A stretch of 64,000 nucleotides of DNA from Thiodiazotropha sp040506975 (GTDB taxonomy: Bacteria; Pseudomonadota; Gammaproteobacteria; Chromatiales; Chromatiaceae). The notes under the pieces are model-generated. The model did not search any database. It was not told the origin of the DNA and saw nothing but the letters and a program-made list of their open reading frames with translations. Both the position numbers and the translations under genes were made by a program. Positions 9,293 through 18,601 of the stretch are shown here, piece by piece (position 1 is the first letter of the stretch; each line of letters begins with the position of its first letter). Where the stretch lies: NCBI GenBank assembly GCA_965211775.1, contig OZ242974.1, positions 1,860,001 to 1,924,000 on the forward strand, written 5' to 3'.

Positions 9293-10684
9293 ATGTTGCC
9301 GGTCATCGCCCTGGTCGGACGACCCAACGTGGGTAAATCGACCCTCTTCAATCGATTGACCCGCAGCCGGGATGCCCTGGTTGCCGATCAGCCCGGACTG
9401 ACCCGGGATCGCAAATACGGTACCGGCAAGTTGGGCAAGCATCCCTTCGTGGTGGTGGACACAGGCGGCATCAGCGGCGATCAGATAGGTATTGATCAAT
9501 TGATGGAGCAACAGGTCAGGCAGGCGATTGGCGAAGCCGACCATATTCTGTTTCTGCTCGATGCCAAAGAGGGATGTACCGCCGGTGATGAGGCGATCGC
9601 CCAACAACTGCGCCGTACCGGTAAGCCGGTCACCCTTGCGGTCAACAAGAGCGAGGGGATGGAGGGTGATATTGCTGCCAGCGATTTCCACCGCTTGGGT
9701 TTCAACCAACTCCACACCATCGCGGCAGTGCATGGCCGGGGGGTACGCAGCCTCATCGATGAGCTGCTCGACTCCCTGCCGCTTGCGGAGGATGCGGGGC
9801 CACCGGATCGTGGAGGTATCCTGATCGCCGTGGTGGGCCGTCCCAATGTGGGTAAATCGACTCTGGTCAACCGTATGCTGGGTGAAGAACGTGTCGTCGC
9901 TTTCGATCAGCCCGGCACTACAAGGGATAGCATCTATATTCCCTTCGACCGCAATGACCGACACTACACACTGATCGATACCGCCGGCGTAAGGCGCCGT
10001 TCTCGTATCAAGGAAGCGATAGAGAAGTTCAGTATCATCAAGACGCTGCAATCGATTGAAGAGGCCAATGTCGTACTGATGGTGGTAGACGCCCGCCAGG
10101 GTATAGGTGAGCAGGATGCCAATCTCGCGGGACATGTGCTCGAGAGTGGCAGGGCACTGATCCTGGTGATCAACAAATGGGATGGATTGAGCGATGAACA
10201 GCGGGAGAGTGTCAGGAGTGAGATCGATTGTAAACTGCCGTTTCTCAATTTTGCCCGGCACCATTACATATCCGCGTTGCATGGATCCGGCGTGGGTGAC
10301 CTGTTCGTTCTGGTAGAACGGGTCTATGCCAACGCCATGAGCGATCTGCCGACACCTGAACTGACACGTCTGCTCGAAATGCTGGTCCAGGAACATCAGC
10401 CGCCGCAGGTGCATGGGCGGCGTATCAAACTTCGCTATGCTCACCAGGGGGGTAAAAATCCACCCTTGATCGTCATTCACGGTAACCAGACGGAACAGGT
10501 TCCCGACAGCTACAAACGATATCTCGTGGGTCGCTTTCGTAAAGCACTGAGGTTGGACGGCACACCGATCCGAATAGAGTTCCGTTCCGGTGACAATCCC
10601 TACCAGGGCAAGCGAAACAAGCTCACCAAACGCCAGATACAGAAGCGTCAGCGACTCAAGCAATTCGTGACGCGCAAACGTTGA
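9293..10684 (+). CDS. der: Der (EngA), ribosome-assembly GTPase
   Basis: Double-GTPase needed for 50S subunit maturation, 463 aa. Two complete G domains are visible, each with its own P-loop GRPNVGKS (residues about 8-15 and 180-187), DxxG (DTGG and DTAG) and NKxD-type motif (NKSE, a noncanonical Glu, in domain 1; NKWD in domain 2). A C-terminal KH-like domain ends in a basic tail (KRNKLTKRQIQKRQRLKQF). It is the last gene of the hisS-yfgM-bamB-der run. Confidence 0.96.
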   Translation: MLPVIALVGRPNVGKSTLFNRLTRSRDALVADQPGLTRDRKYGTGKLGKHPFVVVDTGGISGDQIGIDQLMEQQVRQAIGEADHILFLLDAKEGCTAGDEAIAQQLRRTGKPVTLAVNKSEGMEGDIAASDFHRLGFNQLHTIAAVHGRGVRSLIDELLDSLPLAEDAGPPDRGGILIAVVGRPNVGKSTLVNRMLGEERVVAFDQPGTTRDSIYIPFDRNDRHYTLIDTAGVRRRSRIKEAIEKFSIIKTLQSIEEANVVLMVVDARQGIGEQDANLAGHVLESGRALILVINKWDGLSDEQRESVRSEIDCKLPFLNFARHHYISALHGSGVGDLFVLVERVYANAMSDLPTPELTRLLEMLVQEHQPPQVHGRRIKLRYAHQGGKNPPLIVIHGNQTEQVPDSYKRYLVGRFRKALRLDGTPIRIEFRSGDNPYQGKRNKLTKRQIQKRQRLKQFVTRKR

Positions 10685-10693
10685 GCCGTTTCG

Positions 10694-11989
10694 ATGAAGG
10701 CGAAATCCTTAGCCTACGAGGAGAAACTGGAAACGCTGCTGATCCAGTCGGGTATCGACCGGCTTGATGTACAACACCAGCAGTTCCTCAGGCACCGCTC
10801 CCTCGAATTCCGATTTACTCAGCAACAGCTTCGACAGCTCAGTGATATCGCTGTCGATCTGGTGATGTGGGGAGAGCGGCCGCTGTATGAAATCTGGCCC
10901 GAGATAGAGACAGCCAAACTGGGTCCCAAGCAACGGCGACAAAGACATCTGCAGCTAATACAGCAGCACTGGCGGCAATTGCGACAGACGCCCAAACATT
11001 ATCCACCAATACCGGTTACAGACGGGCAGGCTGTACAGCGTATCAGACGCATCGACACCGAAAGGGAGAAGTTGGCTCTTGGCCCCTGTCCTGTGGCATC
11101 GTCACGGACCCGCTGCTGCAACCTGATGACCCTGGATGCGGTAGAGAACTGCGGATTCGATTGCAGTTACTGCAGTATTCAATCCTTCTATCATGGCGAT
11201 GAGGTGCGATTTGACAGGCAGTTTGCGCAGAAGCTGGCAAAACTCGAGATCGATCCCGAGCGTATCTATCATATCGGTACCGGTCAATCATCGGATTCGC
11301 TGATGTGGGGCAACCATGGGGGGATACTTGACGCATTGCTCGATTTTGCTCGCCGTCATCCGAATGTCATCCTGGAGTTGAAGAGCAAATCGAAGAATAT
11401 CAACCACCTGATGAAGGCGGATCTGCCTCCCAATCTGCTCTGTACCTGGTCTCTCAACACCCCGACGTTGATCGCCCATGAGGAGCGCCTTACCGCATCG
11501 CTGGAAGATCGCCTGAATGCAGCACGCAGAGTGGCAGACCGAGGGGCGTTGGTCGGCTTTCATTTCCACCCCATGATTCACTATGCGGATTGGCGAGAGG
11601 ATTATGGGGCCCTGTTTCAGCAACTGACGGAACAATTCTCCGCCGATGAGGTGGCACTGGTTTCACTGGGCACCCTGACCTACATTAAACCTGTGATCAG
11701 GCAGCTGCGGACTCGCAGCGGCTTTCGCAGCAAGATACTGCAGATGCCGATGGTGGAGAGCGATGGCAAACTCTCATATCCCTGGTCGATCAAGGAAGAG
11801 ATGTTCAGTTTCGCTTATCGATCTCTTCAGCCCTGGCGCGATGAGGTCTTTTTCTATCTATGCATGGAAAACCAGCGTCTGTGGCAACCTGTATTCGGCT
11901 TCGACTATCCATCGAATCAAGCCTTTGAAGAGGCGATGAAGCAGGCCTATCTTAACAAGATCCGTAACAGGGAAAAGCGGGATGGATAG
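10694..11989 (+). CDS. SPL-family radical SAM protein (spore photoproduct lyase-like)
   Basis: 431 aa with a radical SAM cluster motif CGFDCSYC (Cys153, 157 and 160) and the downstream GTGQSSDSL region typical of the proteobacterial branch of the spore photoproduct lyase (SplB) family. True SplB repairs the spore photoproduct in Bacillus. The proteobacterial homologues occur in non-sporulating bacteria and their substrate is not settled, so a DNA-repair role is only suggested. It starts 9 bp after der and overlaps putP by 8 bp, so it is probably translated from the same message. Confidence 0.8.
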   Translation: MKAKSLAYEEKLETLLIQSGIDRLDVQHQQFLRHRSLEFRFTQQQLRQLSDIAVDLVMWGERPLYEIWPEIETAKLGPKQRRQRHLQLIQQHWRQLRQTPKHYPPIPVTDGQAVQRIRRIDTEREKLALGPCPVASSRTRCCNLMTLDAVENCGFDCSYCSIQSFYHGDEVRFDRQFAQKLAKLEIDPERIYHIGTGQSSDSLMWGNHGGILDALLDFARRHPNVILELKSKSKNINHLMKADLPPNLLCTWSLNTPTLIAHEERLTASLEDRLNAARRVADRGALVGFHFHPMIHYADWREDYGALFQQLTEQFSADEVALVSLGTLTYIKPVIRQLRTRSGFRSKILQMPMVESDGKLSYPWSIKEEMFSFAYRSLQPWRDEVFFYLCMENQRLWQPVFGFDYPSNQAFEEAMKQAYLNKIRNREKRDG

Positions 11990-13430
11990 TAGTGATCTAT
12001 TGGTCGGGTTGAGTTTCTTCTGTTATCTGCTGACGCTGCTGATCATCGGCGTCGTTGCTTGGCGTCGAACCAGAAATCTCTCCGATTTCGTATTGGGCGG
12101 CAGAAGCCTGGGAAGCTGGGTGACCGCGCTGAGCGCCAGCGCCTCCGATATGAGTGGCTGGTTACTGCTCGGGTTGCCGGGATATGCCTACCTGGCAGGC
12201 CTTGAGTCTTTCTGGCTTGCCCTGGGATTGTTGATCGGTACCTGGCTCAACTGGCGTTTGGTGGGGGCTCGCCTGCGTATCGCGTCCGAAGCGGCAGGCA
12301 ATGCGCTTACCCTGCCTGAATATCTATCGAACAGATTCAACGATGCCAGTGGCTTGATCAGGATCTCTTCCTCCTTTTTTATCTTGCTGTTCTTCCTCTT
12401 CTACACCAGCTCAGGGCTTGTCGCAGGCGGCAAACTTTTCGAGGCGGTATTCGGCCTGCCCTATCTTTGGGCGGTCGCATCCGGCGCGTTGATCATTATT
12501 CTATACACCGCCTTCGGCGGTTTTCTTGCCGTCTCCTGGACCGATCTATTTCAGGGGCTGCTGATGTTGCTGGCGCTAGTGACCATACCGCTCTACGTGC
12601 TGGTTGAAATCGGTGGATTCGAAGGTTTCCTGTCAACCGTTGGAGGCAGCAATGCGGAACTGCTCAATCCTTTGACGGACAGTAACGGGGAGCCGCTCGG
12701 CGTGATCGCAATCGTCTCCCTGATGGCGTGGGGACTCGGTTATTTCGGACAGCCACACATACTGGCGCGTTTCAAGGCCATTAAACAGAGCGGCTTTGTG
12801 CCCGAGGCGCAACGTATCGCGGTGAGCTGGGTGTTCATCGCCCTGACGGCTGCCACTCTGTCGGGCCTGGTAGGCATTCCGATCTTTGAAACTCCCCTGA
12901 AGGATGCGGAAAAGGTTTTTATCCGTTTGGTCGACCTGCTGTTTCATCCCCTGGTGGCCGGGGTCTGTCTGGCAGCTATTCTTGCCGCCATTATGAGTAC
13001 CGCCGATTCACAGCTACTGGTCTCCTCCAGCACCTTTACCGGCGATCTCTATCGCCTTTTGTTGCGTAAACGGGCAAGCGAGGCCGAACTGGTCGTGGTC
13101 GGCCGTTTGGCGGTGCTGTCCATCGCCTTGATCGCCTTCCTGCTGGCATTGGATCGCGAAAGCAGGGTACTCGACCTGGTCTCCTATGCCTGGGCCGGAT
13201 TTGGTGCGGCCTTCGGTCCGACGGTACTTCTCTCCCTCTACTGGAAAGGGATGAACCGGTGGGGCGCATTGGCCGGTATCTTAAGCGGTGGTTTGACCGT
13301 GGTGCTGTGGAAACCACTGCAAGGCGGCCTGTTCGATCTTTACGAAATCGTTCCCGGATTTCTTATTTCGCTAGCGATGATTGTGCTGGTCAGCAGACTA
13401 ACATCGTCCAGGCTGTACACGGCTGAATAA
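11982..13430 (+). CDS. putP: PutP, sodium/proline symporter
   Basis: Sodium:solute symporter family (SSS), 482 aa with about 13 hydrophobic segments. The N-terminal region SDFVLGGRSLGSWVTALSAS followed by ASDMSGWLLLGLPG is characteristic of PutP, including the Na+/proline-site residues around Asp55-Ser57 of the E. coli protein. The conserved GxFGQPHILARF stretch of PutP is also visible. A role in proline uptake for osmoprotection or carbon use is inferred from the family. The start overlaps the radical SAM gene by 8 bp. Confidence 0.9.
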   Translation: MDSSDLLVGLSFFCYLLTLLIIGVVAWRRTRNLSDFVLGGRSLGSWVTALSASASDMSGWLLLGLPGYAYLAGLESFWLALGLLIGTWLNWRLVGARLRIASEAAGNALTLPEYLSNRFNDASGLIRISSSFFILLFFLFYTSSGLVAGGKLFEAVFGLPYLWAVASGALIIILYTAFGGFLAVSWTDLFQGLLMLLALVTIPLYVLVEIGGFEGFLSTVGGSNAELLNPLTDSNGEPLGVIAIVSLMAWGLGYFGQPHILARFKAIKQSGFVPEAQRIAVSWVFIALTAATLSGLVGIPIFETPLKDAEKVFIRLVDLLFHPLVAGVCLAAILAAIMSTADSQLLVSSSTFTGDLYRLLLRKRASEAELVVVGRLAVLSIALIAFLLALDRESRVLDLVSYAWAGFGAAFGPTVLLSLYWKGMNRWGALAGILSGGLTVVLWKPLQGGLFDLYEIVPGFLISLAMIVLVSRLTSSRLYTAE

Positions 13431-13577
13431 AAAACACCATCCGTAATCCTCACGACAGCCGATCCTTCCATGGCATATTGTGGATTTCAGCTGGCGCAGC
13501 TATCTATATGACACCCCATGCAACCGGTGATTTCAAAATAAACAGCATTTAATAAAACATTGTTAAATATAGGAATC

Positions 13578-13618
13578 TTGTGCATGAGATCACTGTGTGT
13601 ATAGACGAATAGTGTGAT
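13578..13618 (+). promoter_or_regulatory. Candidate promoter and dyad upstream of the TetR gene
   Basis: TTGTGC (13578-13583) and TATAGA (13600-13605) are spaced 16 bp in the AT-rich gap between putP and the TetR gene. An imperfect dyad, ATCACT (13589-13594) and AGTGTGAT (13611-13618), overlaps the putative -10. That would suit autoregulation by the TetR protein. This is inferred from sequence shape only. Confidence 0.3.
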
Positions 13619-13694
13619 AGTGGAATTCAGTTTCGGCAAGGGAACGAGAGCGAGCATGTATCGCAACGGAACACAAAGGTAAACAGGAGTGACC

Positions 13695-14348
13695 ATGGGA
13701 AGACGGGGAGAACACAGCAAATTGGAGATTGAGTGTATGGCCCTTGAGGCTGCGGAGACAATCATTGAAAACGAGGGTTATGCCGGCCTCTCCGCGCGCA
13801 AGGTGGCAACAGCCATTGGCTATACGGTTGGCAGCCTCTATTTCGTATTCAGGAATCTTCACGAACTGGTGCTTCGGATCAACGGACGAACCCTGGATCA
13901 GCTCTATGCTGTCCTGATCAATGCGTTGGCCGATTGCCGCTACCCGCAACGCTGCCTTTTAGCGCTGGGTACGGCATATCTGGACTTTGCCGCACAGCAT
14001 CCCCACCGCTGGCGCATGATCTTTGAACACCGACCACGGGATGAAGAGACCCTTACGGAAATGAACAAGGAGAAGATGGAGCGCTGCTACGAATTGGTTG
14101 AGAAGCAGTTGAAGGCATTGGCCGCCCGTCCCGAGGAGGAGATCGTACTGGCTGCCAGAGCTCTTTGGAGCAGTGTGCATGGCATTGCCGCAATGACCAT
14201 CACCCGAAATCCGCATGCCGAGGATGTACAATTGGCTCATCAGCTCAGTATCAATCTGATCACTCACTATCTCACCGGTCTGAGTACGACTGATTTCAGT
14301 AACGTGATCATGCAAACGGCCGGTCGAGCAGTCGATTACCCAAAATGA
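13695..14348 (+). CDS. TetR/AcrR-family transcriptional regulator with WHG-type C-terminal domain
   Basis: 217 aa. N-terminal TetR DNA-binding domain with the recognition HTH GLSARKVATAIGYTVGSLYFVF (about residues 29-50). The C-terminal ligand domain contains ALWSSVHGIAAM, the WHG-type signature of TetR_C_33. AGGAG at 13685-13689 sits 5 bp before ATG 13695, favouring this start over the GTG at 13689. The gene stands alone between putP and apbC, so its target is not obvious. It may be itself or putP. The ligand is unknown. Confidence 0.85.
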   Translation: MGRRGEHSKLEIECMALEAAETIIENEGYAGLSARKVATAIGYTVGSLYFVFRNLHELVLRINGRTLDQLYAVLINALADCRYPQRCLLALGTAYLDFAAQHPHRWRMIFEHRPRDEETLTEMNKEKMERCYELVEKQLKALAARPEEEIVLAARALWSSVHGIAAMTITRNPHAEDVQLAHQLSINLITHYLTGLSTTDFSNVIMQTAGRAVDYPK

Positions 14349-14431
14349 TCCTCATCCCAGGCAGGGTGCGGATAGAGAAAATCTGATAGCCTGCCTGCTT
14401 TATCATCAGCTGTTTGGCGCAAACGAACCTG

Positions 14432-14460
14432 GCGGCACCTTGCTGTGCCGCAGGTGCCGC
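14432..14460. other. Two mutually exclusive hairpins between the TetR gene and apbC
   Basis: GCGGCACCT (14432-14440) can pair perfectly with AGGTGCCGC (14452-14460), or its first seven bases with GTGCCGC (14445-14451). The same 5' arm therefore has two competing partners. No T-run follows, so this is not a classical terminator. The rest of the 285-bp gap shows nothing else clear apart from the weak promoter listed next. Confidence 0.45.
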
Positions 14461-14535
14461 TGACCGGATTGGGGATTCCATCAGCCCATATGCATGTAAA
14501 GCCTGTAGCGGCCGACTCAAAACCCAGCAAAATGC

Positions 14536-14564
14536 TTGGTATATCGATTCGATTTTCGTGTAGA
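14536..14564 (+). promoter_or_regulatory. Weak candidate promoter for apbC
   Basis: TTGGTA (14536-14541) and TGTAGA (14559-14564) with 17-bp spacing, about 70 bp before the apbC ATG. TAGAAT at 14561-14566 is an alternative -10 with 19-bp spacing. Sequence resemblance only. Confidence 0.3.
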
Positions 14565-14633
14565 ATCCACCGCCAGTAGTTTTTGAGAAAATATGCCGGA
14601 CCCTTATTGAGTCCGCAGCAGGAGTAACTGACG

Positions 14634-15725
14634 ATGTCTGAATTGACACAAGATTCCGTAAAAGAGGCCATTAAGGGGTATGTGGAACCTCACCTTGAGA
14701 AGGATCTGGTAACCGCCAAGGCGATCAAAGGCGTTGAGATTGAGGGTGGCAAGGTTGCTATCACAGTTGAGCTGGGCTTTCCTGCAAAAGGCTGCATTGA
14801 AGAGATTTCTTCAGCCGTGCGCGAAAAGGTCGAAGCACTACCCGGTGTAGAGAGCGTCGAGGTCACTATCAGTTCAAAGGTCGTTGCCCACTCTGTGCAG
14901 AAAGCGCTCAAGCCGATCGACAACATCAAGAACATCATTGCTGTTGCATCCGGCAAAGGGGGTGTCGGTAAATCCACCACGGCGGTCAATCTGGCCCTGG
15001 CCCTGGCTGAAGAGGGTGCCAAGGTAGGGGTGCTCGATGCGGATATCTATGGGCCCTCTCAGCCCCGCATGCTGGGTATCAACGGTAAGCCGGAATCGAA
15101 GGACGGCAAGACCCTGGAGCCGATGCAGGGCTATGGTATGCAAGCGATGTCGATCGGGTTTCTGATTGATGAAGAGACGCCTATGATCTGGCGTGGACCT
15201 ATGGTTACCCAGGCCCTCGAGCAGTTACTGAACGATACCAATTGGGACAGTCTCGACTATCTGGTTGTGGACCTTCCCCCAGGTACCGGCGATACACAAC
15301 TGACCTTGGCGCAAAAGGTGCCGGTGTCCGGCGCCGTCATTGTTACAACCCCCCAGGACATTGCCCTGCTGGATGCGCGCAAGGGTCTAAAGATGTTCGA
15401 GAAAGTGGAGGTTCCGGTGCTTGGGATCGTGGAGAACATGAGTATCCATATCTGCTCAAACTGTGGACATGAAGAGCATATCTTCGGTCAGGGCGGCGGC
15501 TCATCCATGGCCGACCAGTACAAAGTGGATCTGTTGGGCGCGCTGCCGCTCGATATCCGTATCCGGGAAGAGACCGATGGCGGTAAACCGACCGTCGTTG
15601 CCGAACCCGAATCGCGCATTTCTCAGATCTACCGCGAAATTGCCCGTAAAACTGCGGCCAAGCTCTCTCTGCAGGCCAAGGATTATGCGGCCAAGTTTCC
15701 GAATATCGTTATTCAGAACAACTGA
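14634..15725 (+). CDS. apbC: ApbC/Mrp, iron-sulfur cluster carrier ATPase
   Basis: Cytosolic P-loop ATPase of the Mrp/NBP35 family that carries and transfers Fe-S clusters, 363 aa. N-terminal MIP18/DUF59 domain (about residues 5-80), then the deviant Walker A ASGKGGVGKSTTAVNLA (about 104-120), the DLPPGTGDTQL motif, and a C-terminal CSNCG cluster-binding pair followed by HIFGQGGG. ATG 14634 is preceded by a GGAG-containing site (CAGGAGTAACTGACG). It converges with rnt. Confidence 0.94.
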   Translation: MSELTQDSVKEAIKGYVEPHLEKDLVTAKAIKGVEIEGGKVAITVELGFPAKGCIEEISSAVREKVEALPGVESVEVTISSKVVAHSVQKALKPIDNIKNIIAVASGKGGVGKSTTAVNLALALAEEGAKVGVLDADIYGPSQPRMLGINGKPESKDGKTLEPMQGYGMQAMSIGFLIDEETPMIWRGPMVTQALEQLLNDTNWDSLDYLVVDLPPGTGDTQLTLAQKVPVSGAVIVTTPQDIALLDARKGLKMFEKVEVPVLGIVENMSIHICSNCGHEEHIFGQGGGSSMADQYKVDLLGALPLDIRIREETDGGKPTVVAEPESRISQIYREIARKTAAKLSLQAKDYAAKFPNIVIQNN

Positions 15726-15739
15726 TGACGATGCCATTG

Positions 15740-15773
15740 GGTCATACCGGGAATCACTTTTTTCGGTATGACC
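15740..15773. terminator. Hairpin between convergent apbC and rnt
   Basis: GGTCATACCG (15740-15749) pairs perfectly with CGGTATGACC (15764-15773) around a 14-base T-rich loop. It lies 14 bp after apbC, and the next gene, rnt, converges on it. There is no downstream T-run on either strand, so it may end transcription inefficiently or act as a 3'-end stabiliser. Confidence 0.4.
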
Positions 15774-15877
15774 GGGACTTCGTATGGCCCCTACTGAAAT
15801 GTTTGGAATGCCCGGGAGGTCGATGGCACGCTTATCGAGACTTCCTGCTGAAACAATCCCTGACGGATTTCAGTCGA

Positions 15878-16519
15878 TCAATCTTTTACCCAAGGTTTCT
15901 CAGGCGATAGTGCCTGCCATCTGTTTATGATGCCGCAGAACAATTTTGCGGTCTGTTGCGTGTCATAGATCGCTGAGTGGGCCTCACTACTGTCCCAATC
16001 GAGGCCGGCGGCCTTTGCCGCTTTTGCGAGCACGGTTTGGCCATAGGCCGCGCCAGCCAGGGTGACGGTGTCGAAGGTGCTGAAGGGATGGAAGGGATTA
16101 CGCTTGATACCGGATCTCTCAACGGCGGCATTGAGGAAACCGAGATCGAAAAATGCATTATGACCGACCAGGATCGCTCTTTTGCAACCGCTTGCCTTGA
16201 CCGCCTTGCGGATGGGGGCAAAGATAAGACGCAGGGCCTCCTTCTCCGGCAGGGCGTCGCGAAACGGGTGTTGTGGATCGATACCGGTGAATTCGAGTGC
16301 CTTGGGATCGATATTGGCGCCTTCAAACGGGATCAGATGATAGGCATGGGTCTCGGCGGGGTAGAGCATGCCCTGTTGATCCATGGCGATCGTAGTGGCG
16401 GCTATTTCCAGTAATGCATCATTGGCTGAATCGAATCCACCGGTCTCCACATCGACGACCACTGGCAGGTATCCGCGAAATCGTTGCGCCATGGCGCTGT
16501 TGTAGTTGATCTCATTCAT
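15878..16519 (-). CDS. rnt: Ribonuclease T
   Basis: DEDDh 3'-5' exoribonuclease that trims tRNA and other stable RNA 3' ends. 213 aa, similar to the E. coli enzyme. The catalytic DEDD set is visible: DVETGG (Asp and Glu of ExoI), HNAFFDLGF (ExoII region) and a C-terminal H-SAIYDTQQTA (ExoIII His and Asp). The N-terminus MAQRFRGYLPVVVDVETGGF is typical, so the start could also be the internal Met10 rather than Met1. It is encoded opposite to its neighbours. Confidence 0.93.
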   Translation of the reverse strand: MNEINYNSAMAQRFRGYLPVVVDVETGGFDSANDALLEIAATTIAMDQQGMLYPAETHAYHLIPFEGANIDPKALEFTGIDPQHPFRDALPEKEALRLIFAPIRKAVKASGCKRAILVGHNAFFDLGFLNAAVERSGIKRNPFHPFSTFDTVTLAGAAYGQTVLAKAAKAAGLDWDSSEAHSAIYDTQQTAKLFCGIINRWQALSPEKPWVKD

Positions 16520-16698
16520 CGACTAAGGATAAAGAAGGGTAGTGTTTTTTTCGACACTTTTTCATATATCCCACAACAACTTCAATCTTCTGACCGGAGA
16601 TAGGCAATACTTCCAGTGGTTGGCTTTGATCGGTTTAGCGACAATAAACCCCCCTATAGATTTTTTACACTTTTCATTTCACCTGCGGTCTATCAGAC

Positions 16699-16707
16699 TG
16701 GTATGAT
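16699..16707 (+). promoter_or_regulatory. Candidate extended -10 promoter for mlaA
   Basis: TGGTATGAT (TG-n-TATGAT) about 90 bp upstream of the mlaA ATG. No good -35 is present, as is usual for extended -10 promoters. The remainder of the 279-bp gap between rnt and mlaA is AT-rich with no other recognisable element. Confidence 0.35.
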
Positions 16708-16798
16708 GTCGCACTTAGCCACCCCGATGCGTTAAACAAGAGTAAGGTCGTGGTGTATCATGCTCCCACAAATCAGGGTGTAGATTCCCGGCCAAACA

Positions 16799-17563
16799 AT
16801 GAGCTTGATAGCTGTGAGTAAACGGTTTGTCATTATCAGTCTGCTGCTGCTGTTTCTAACAGGTTGTGCCAGCATGCAGAACAAGCACCCCACGGATCCT
16901 CTGGAGTCGATCAATCGTGGGATCGATGAATTCAACCAGGAGTTTGATAAGGCAGTGGCAAAACCGGTGGCCAAGGGCTATCGGGTTGTGACTCCTTCAG
17001 TGTTGGATTTGGGGATCACTAATTTTTTCAATAATCTCGCGGATGTTCCGTCGGCGGTCAACAATCTTCTGCAACTCAAGCCCAAGCATGCATTGACCGA
17101 TATTGGGCGTGTCTGTATCAATACGACACTGGGTATATTCGGATTTTTCGATGTGGCATCCGATATGGGCTTGCCCAACTACAAGGAGGATTTGGGGCAG
17201 ACCCTGGGATTTTGGGGTATGGGGGATACACCCTATCTGGTCATGCCTTTCCTGGGGCCCACCACACTACGTGATCTGATAGGCCTGGTCGGAGACACCT
17301 GGATGAATCCGGTCAGTTATCCAAGTCAGGAGACCTACTATGCCCTGACGACCCTGCGACTCATAGATGTTCGTGCCGACTTACTCGAGGCAGGGGATGT
17401 TCTGGATGAGGCGGCTGTCGATCGATATGCATTCCAGAGGGAGTTTTACCTGCAGAAAAGGGATTCGCAGATCAAAGACGGCCCCAACCACATGGATGAA
17501 GACGATCTGTTCGACGATACTTTTTTCGATGAAGAGGAGTCGCTGTTCGAAGGGGACGAATAG
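16799..17563 (+). CDS. mlaA: MlaA (VacJ), outer-membrane phospholipid-asymmetry lipoprotein
   Basis: Lipoprotein that removes misplaced phospholipid from the outer leaflet and hands it to the MlaC/MlaFEDB route. Signal peptide with lipobox FLTGC (Cys23). MlaA signature stretches are DPLESINRGIDEFNQEFD, NFFNNLADVPSAVNNLLQ, GLPNYKEDLGQTLGFWGM and PYLVMPFLGPTTLRD. 254 aa. The C-terminus is very acidic (DDDLFDDTFFDEEESLFEGDE-like), which I do not associate with the core family. No strong ribosome-binding site precedes the ATG. The gene converges with pyrC, only 6 bp apart. Confidence 0.93.
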   Translation: MSLIAVSKRFVIISLLLLFLTGCASMQNKHPTDPLESINRGIDEFNQEFDKAVAKPVAKGYRVVTPSVLDLGITNFFNNLADVPSAVNNLLQLKPKHALTDIGRVCINTTLGIFGFFDVASDMGLPNYKEDLGQTLGFWGMGDTPYLVMPFLGPTTLRDLIGLVGDTWMNPVSYPSQETYYALTTLRLIDVRADLLEAGDVLDEAAVDRYAFQREFYLQKRDSQIKDGPNHMDEDDLFDDTFFDEEESLFEGDE

Positions 17564-17569
17564 CGCGGC

Positions 17570-18601
17570 TCAGCGGACCAGTTGCCAGTTGACTGTTTCA
17601 CCACCGCCCAAAGGGACGACCCGATCCTGACCGAACTGGTAACTCTCCGGGACCTTCCACGCTTTCTTCGCCAGGGTGATTGTGTCCCGGTTTCTGGGCA
17701 GGCCATAGAAATCCGGACCGAACAGGCTGGCGAATCCCTCTAATCTGTCGAGTGCGTTGGCTCGTTCGAATATCTCTGCATAGAGTTCAATCGCGGCATG
17801 TGCGGTGTAACACCCCGCGCAGCCACACGCGCACTCTTTGGCATGTTGAGGATGCGGAGCGCTATCCGTTCCGAGGAAGAAATGGGACTCACCACTGGTT
17901 GCGGCCTCGATTAATGCCTGTTGGTGGCTCTGCCGTTTCAATATCGGCAGGCAGTAGTAGTGGGGACGAATGCCGCCGACCAGCATGGCGTTACGATTGT
18001 AGAGTAGATGTTGCACGGTGATGGTGGCCCCAACAGTGCCTTCATTGGCACGGACGAAATCGACGGCCTGCCTAGTGGTGATGTGTTCGAAAACCATGGG
18101 CAGGGCTGGAAAGTCCCGTGCCAGAGGATGCAGATGACGTTCAATAAAGACCTGCTCACGATCGAAAATATCCACATCCGGATCGGTCACTTCGGCGTGA
18201 ATCAGCAGTGGGAGTCCCTCCCTCTGCATTGTCTCCAGGACAGGATAAAGCTTGCGTATGTCCGTGACACCAGCGTCTGAGTGGGTTGTCGCACCCGCCG
18301 GGTATAGCTTTACTCCTTTGATTATCAGGCTCTTTTTCGCCGCAATCACCTCATCACTGGTGAGACGATCAGTCATATAGAGGGTCATTAGCGGAGTAAA
18401 GTCACTGTTATGCGGGAGTGCGGAAAGTATGCGCTCTCGATAGGCCATGGCCATGGCCGTAGTGGTGACTGGCGGTTTCAGATTGGGCATCACGATGGCG
18501 CGCGCGAATCGTTCTGCGGTATGGGCCACTACGGATTTCATGGCCTCGTCATCGCGCAGATGCAGGTGCCAGTCGTCTGGTCTGATAAGGGTGATTTGCA
18601 T
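17570..18601 (-). CDS. pyrC: Dihydroorotase, class II
   Basis: Zinc amidohydrolase of pyrimidine synthesis (carbamoyl aspartate to dihydroorotate), 343 aa, near the 348 aa of E. coli PyrC. Metal ligands are visible: DWHLHLRD (His12/His14), the carboxylatable lysine in KGVKLYPAGATT, HAEV, HITT and the Asp in LGTDSAPHP. No adjacent pyrimidine genes. It is transcribed away from the sulfur-globule-like genes. Confidence 0.95.
   Translation of the reverse strand: MQITLIRPDDWHLHLRDDEAMKSVVAHTAERFARAIVMPNLKPPVTTTAMAMAYRERILSALPHNSDFTPLMTLYMTDRLTSDEVIAAKKSLIIKGVKLYPAGATTHSDAGVTDIRKLYPVLETMQREGLPLLIHAEVTDPDVDIFDREQVFIERHLHPLARDFPALPMVFEHITTRQAVDFVRANEGTVGATITVQHLLYNRNAMLVGGIRPHYYCLPILKRQSHQQALIEAATSGESHFFLGTDSAPHPQHAKECACGCAGCYTAHAAIELYAEIFERANALDRLEGFASLFGPDFYGLPRNRDTITLAKKAWKVPESYQFGQDRVVPLGGGETVNWQLVR

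Noticed and set aside
15725..15910. A 61-codon frame after apbC
   Set aside because: It runs through the 15740-15773 hairpin and into the rnt gene, with no recognisable sequence.
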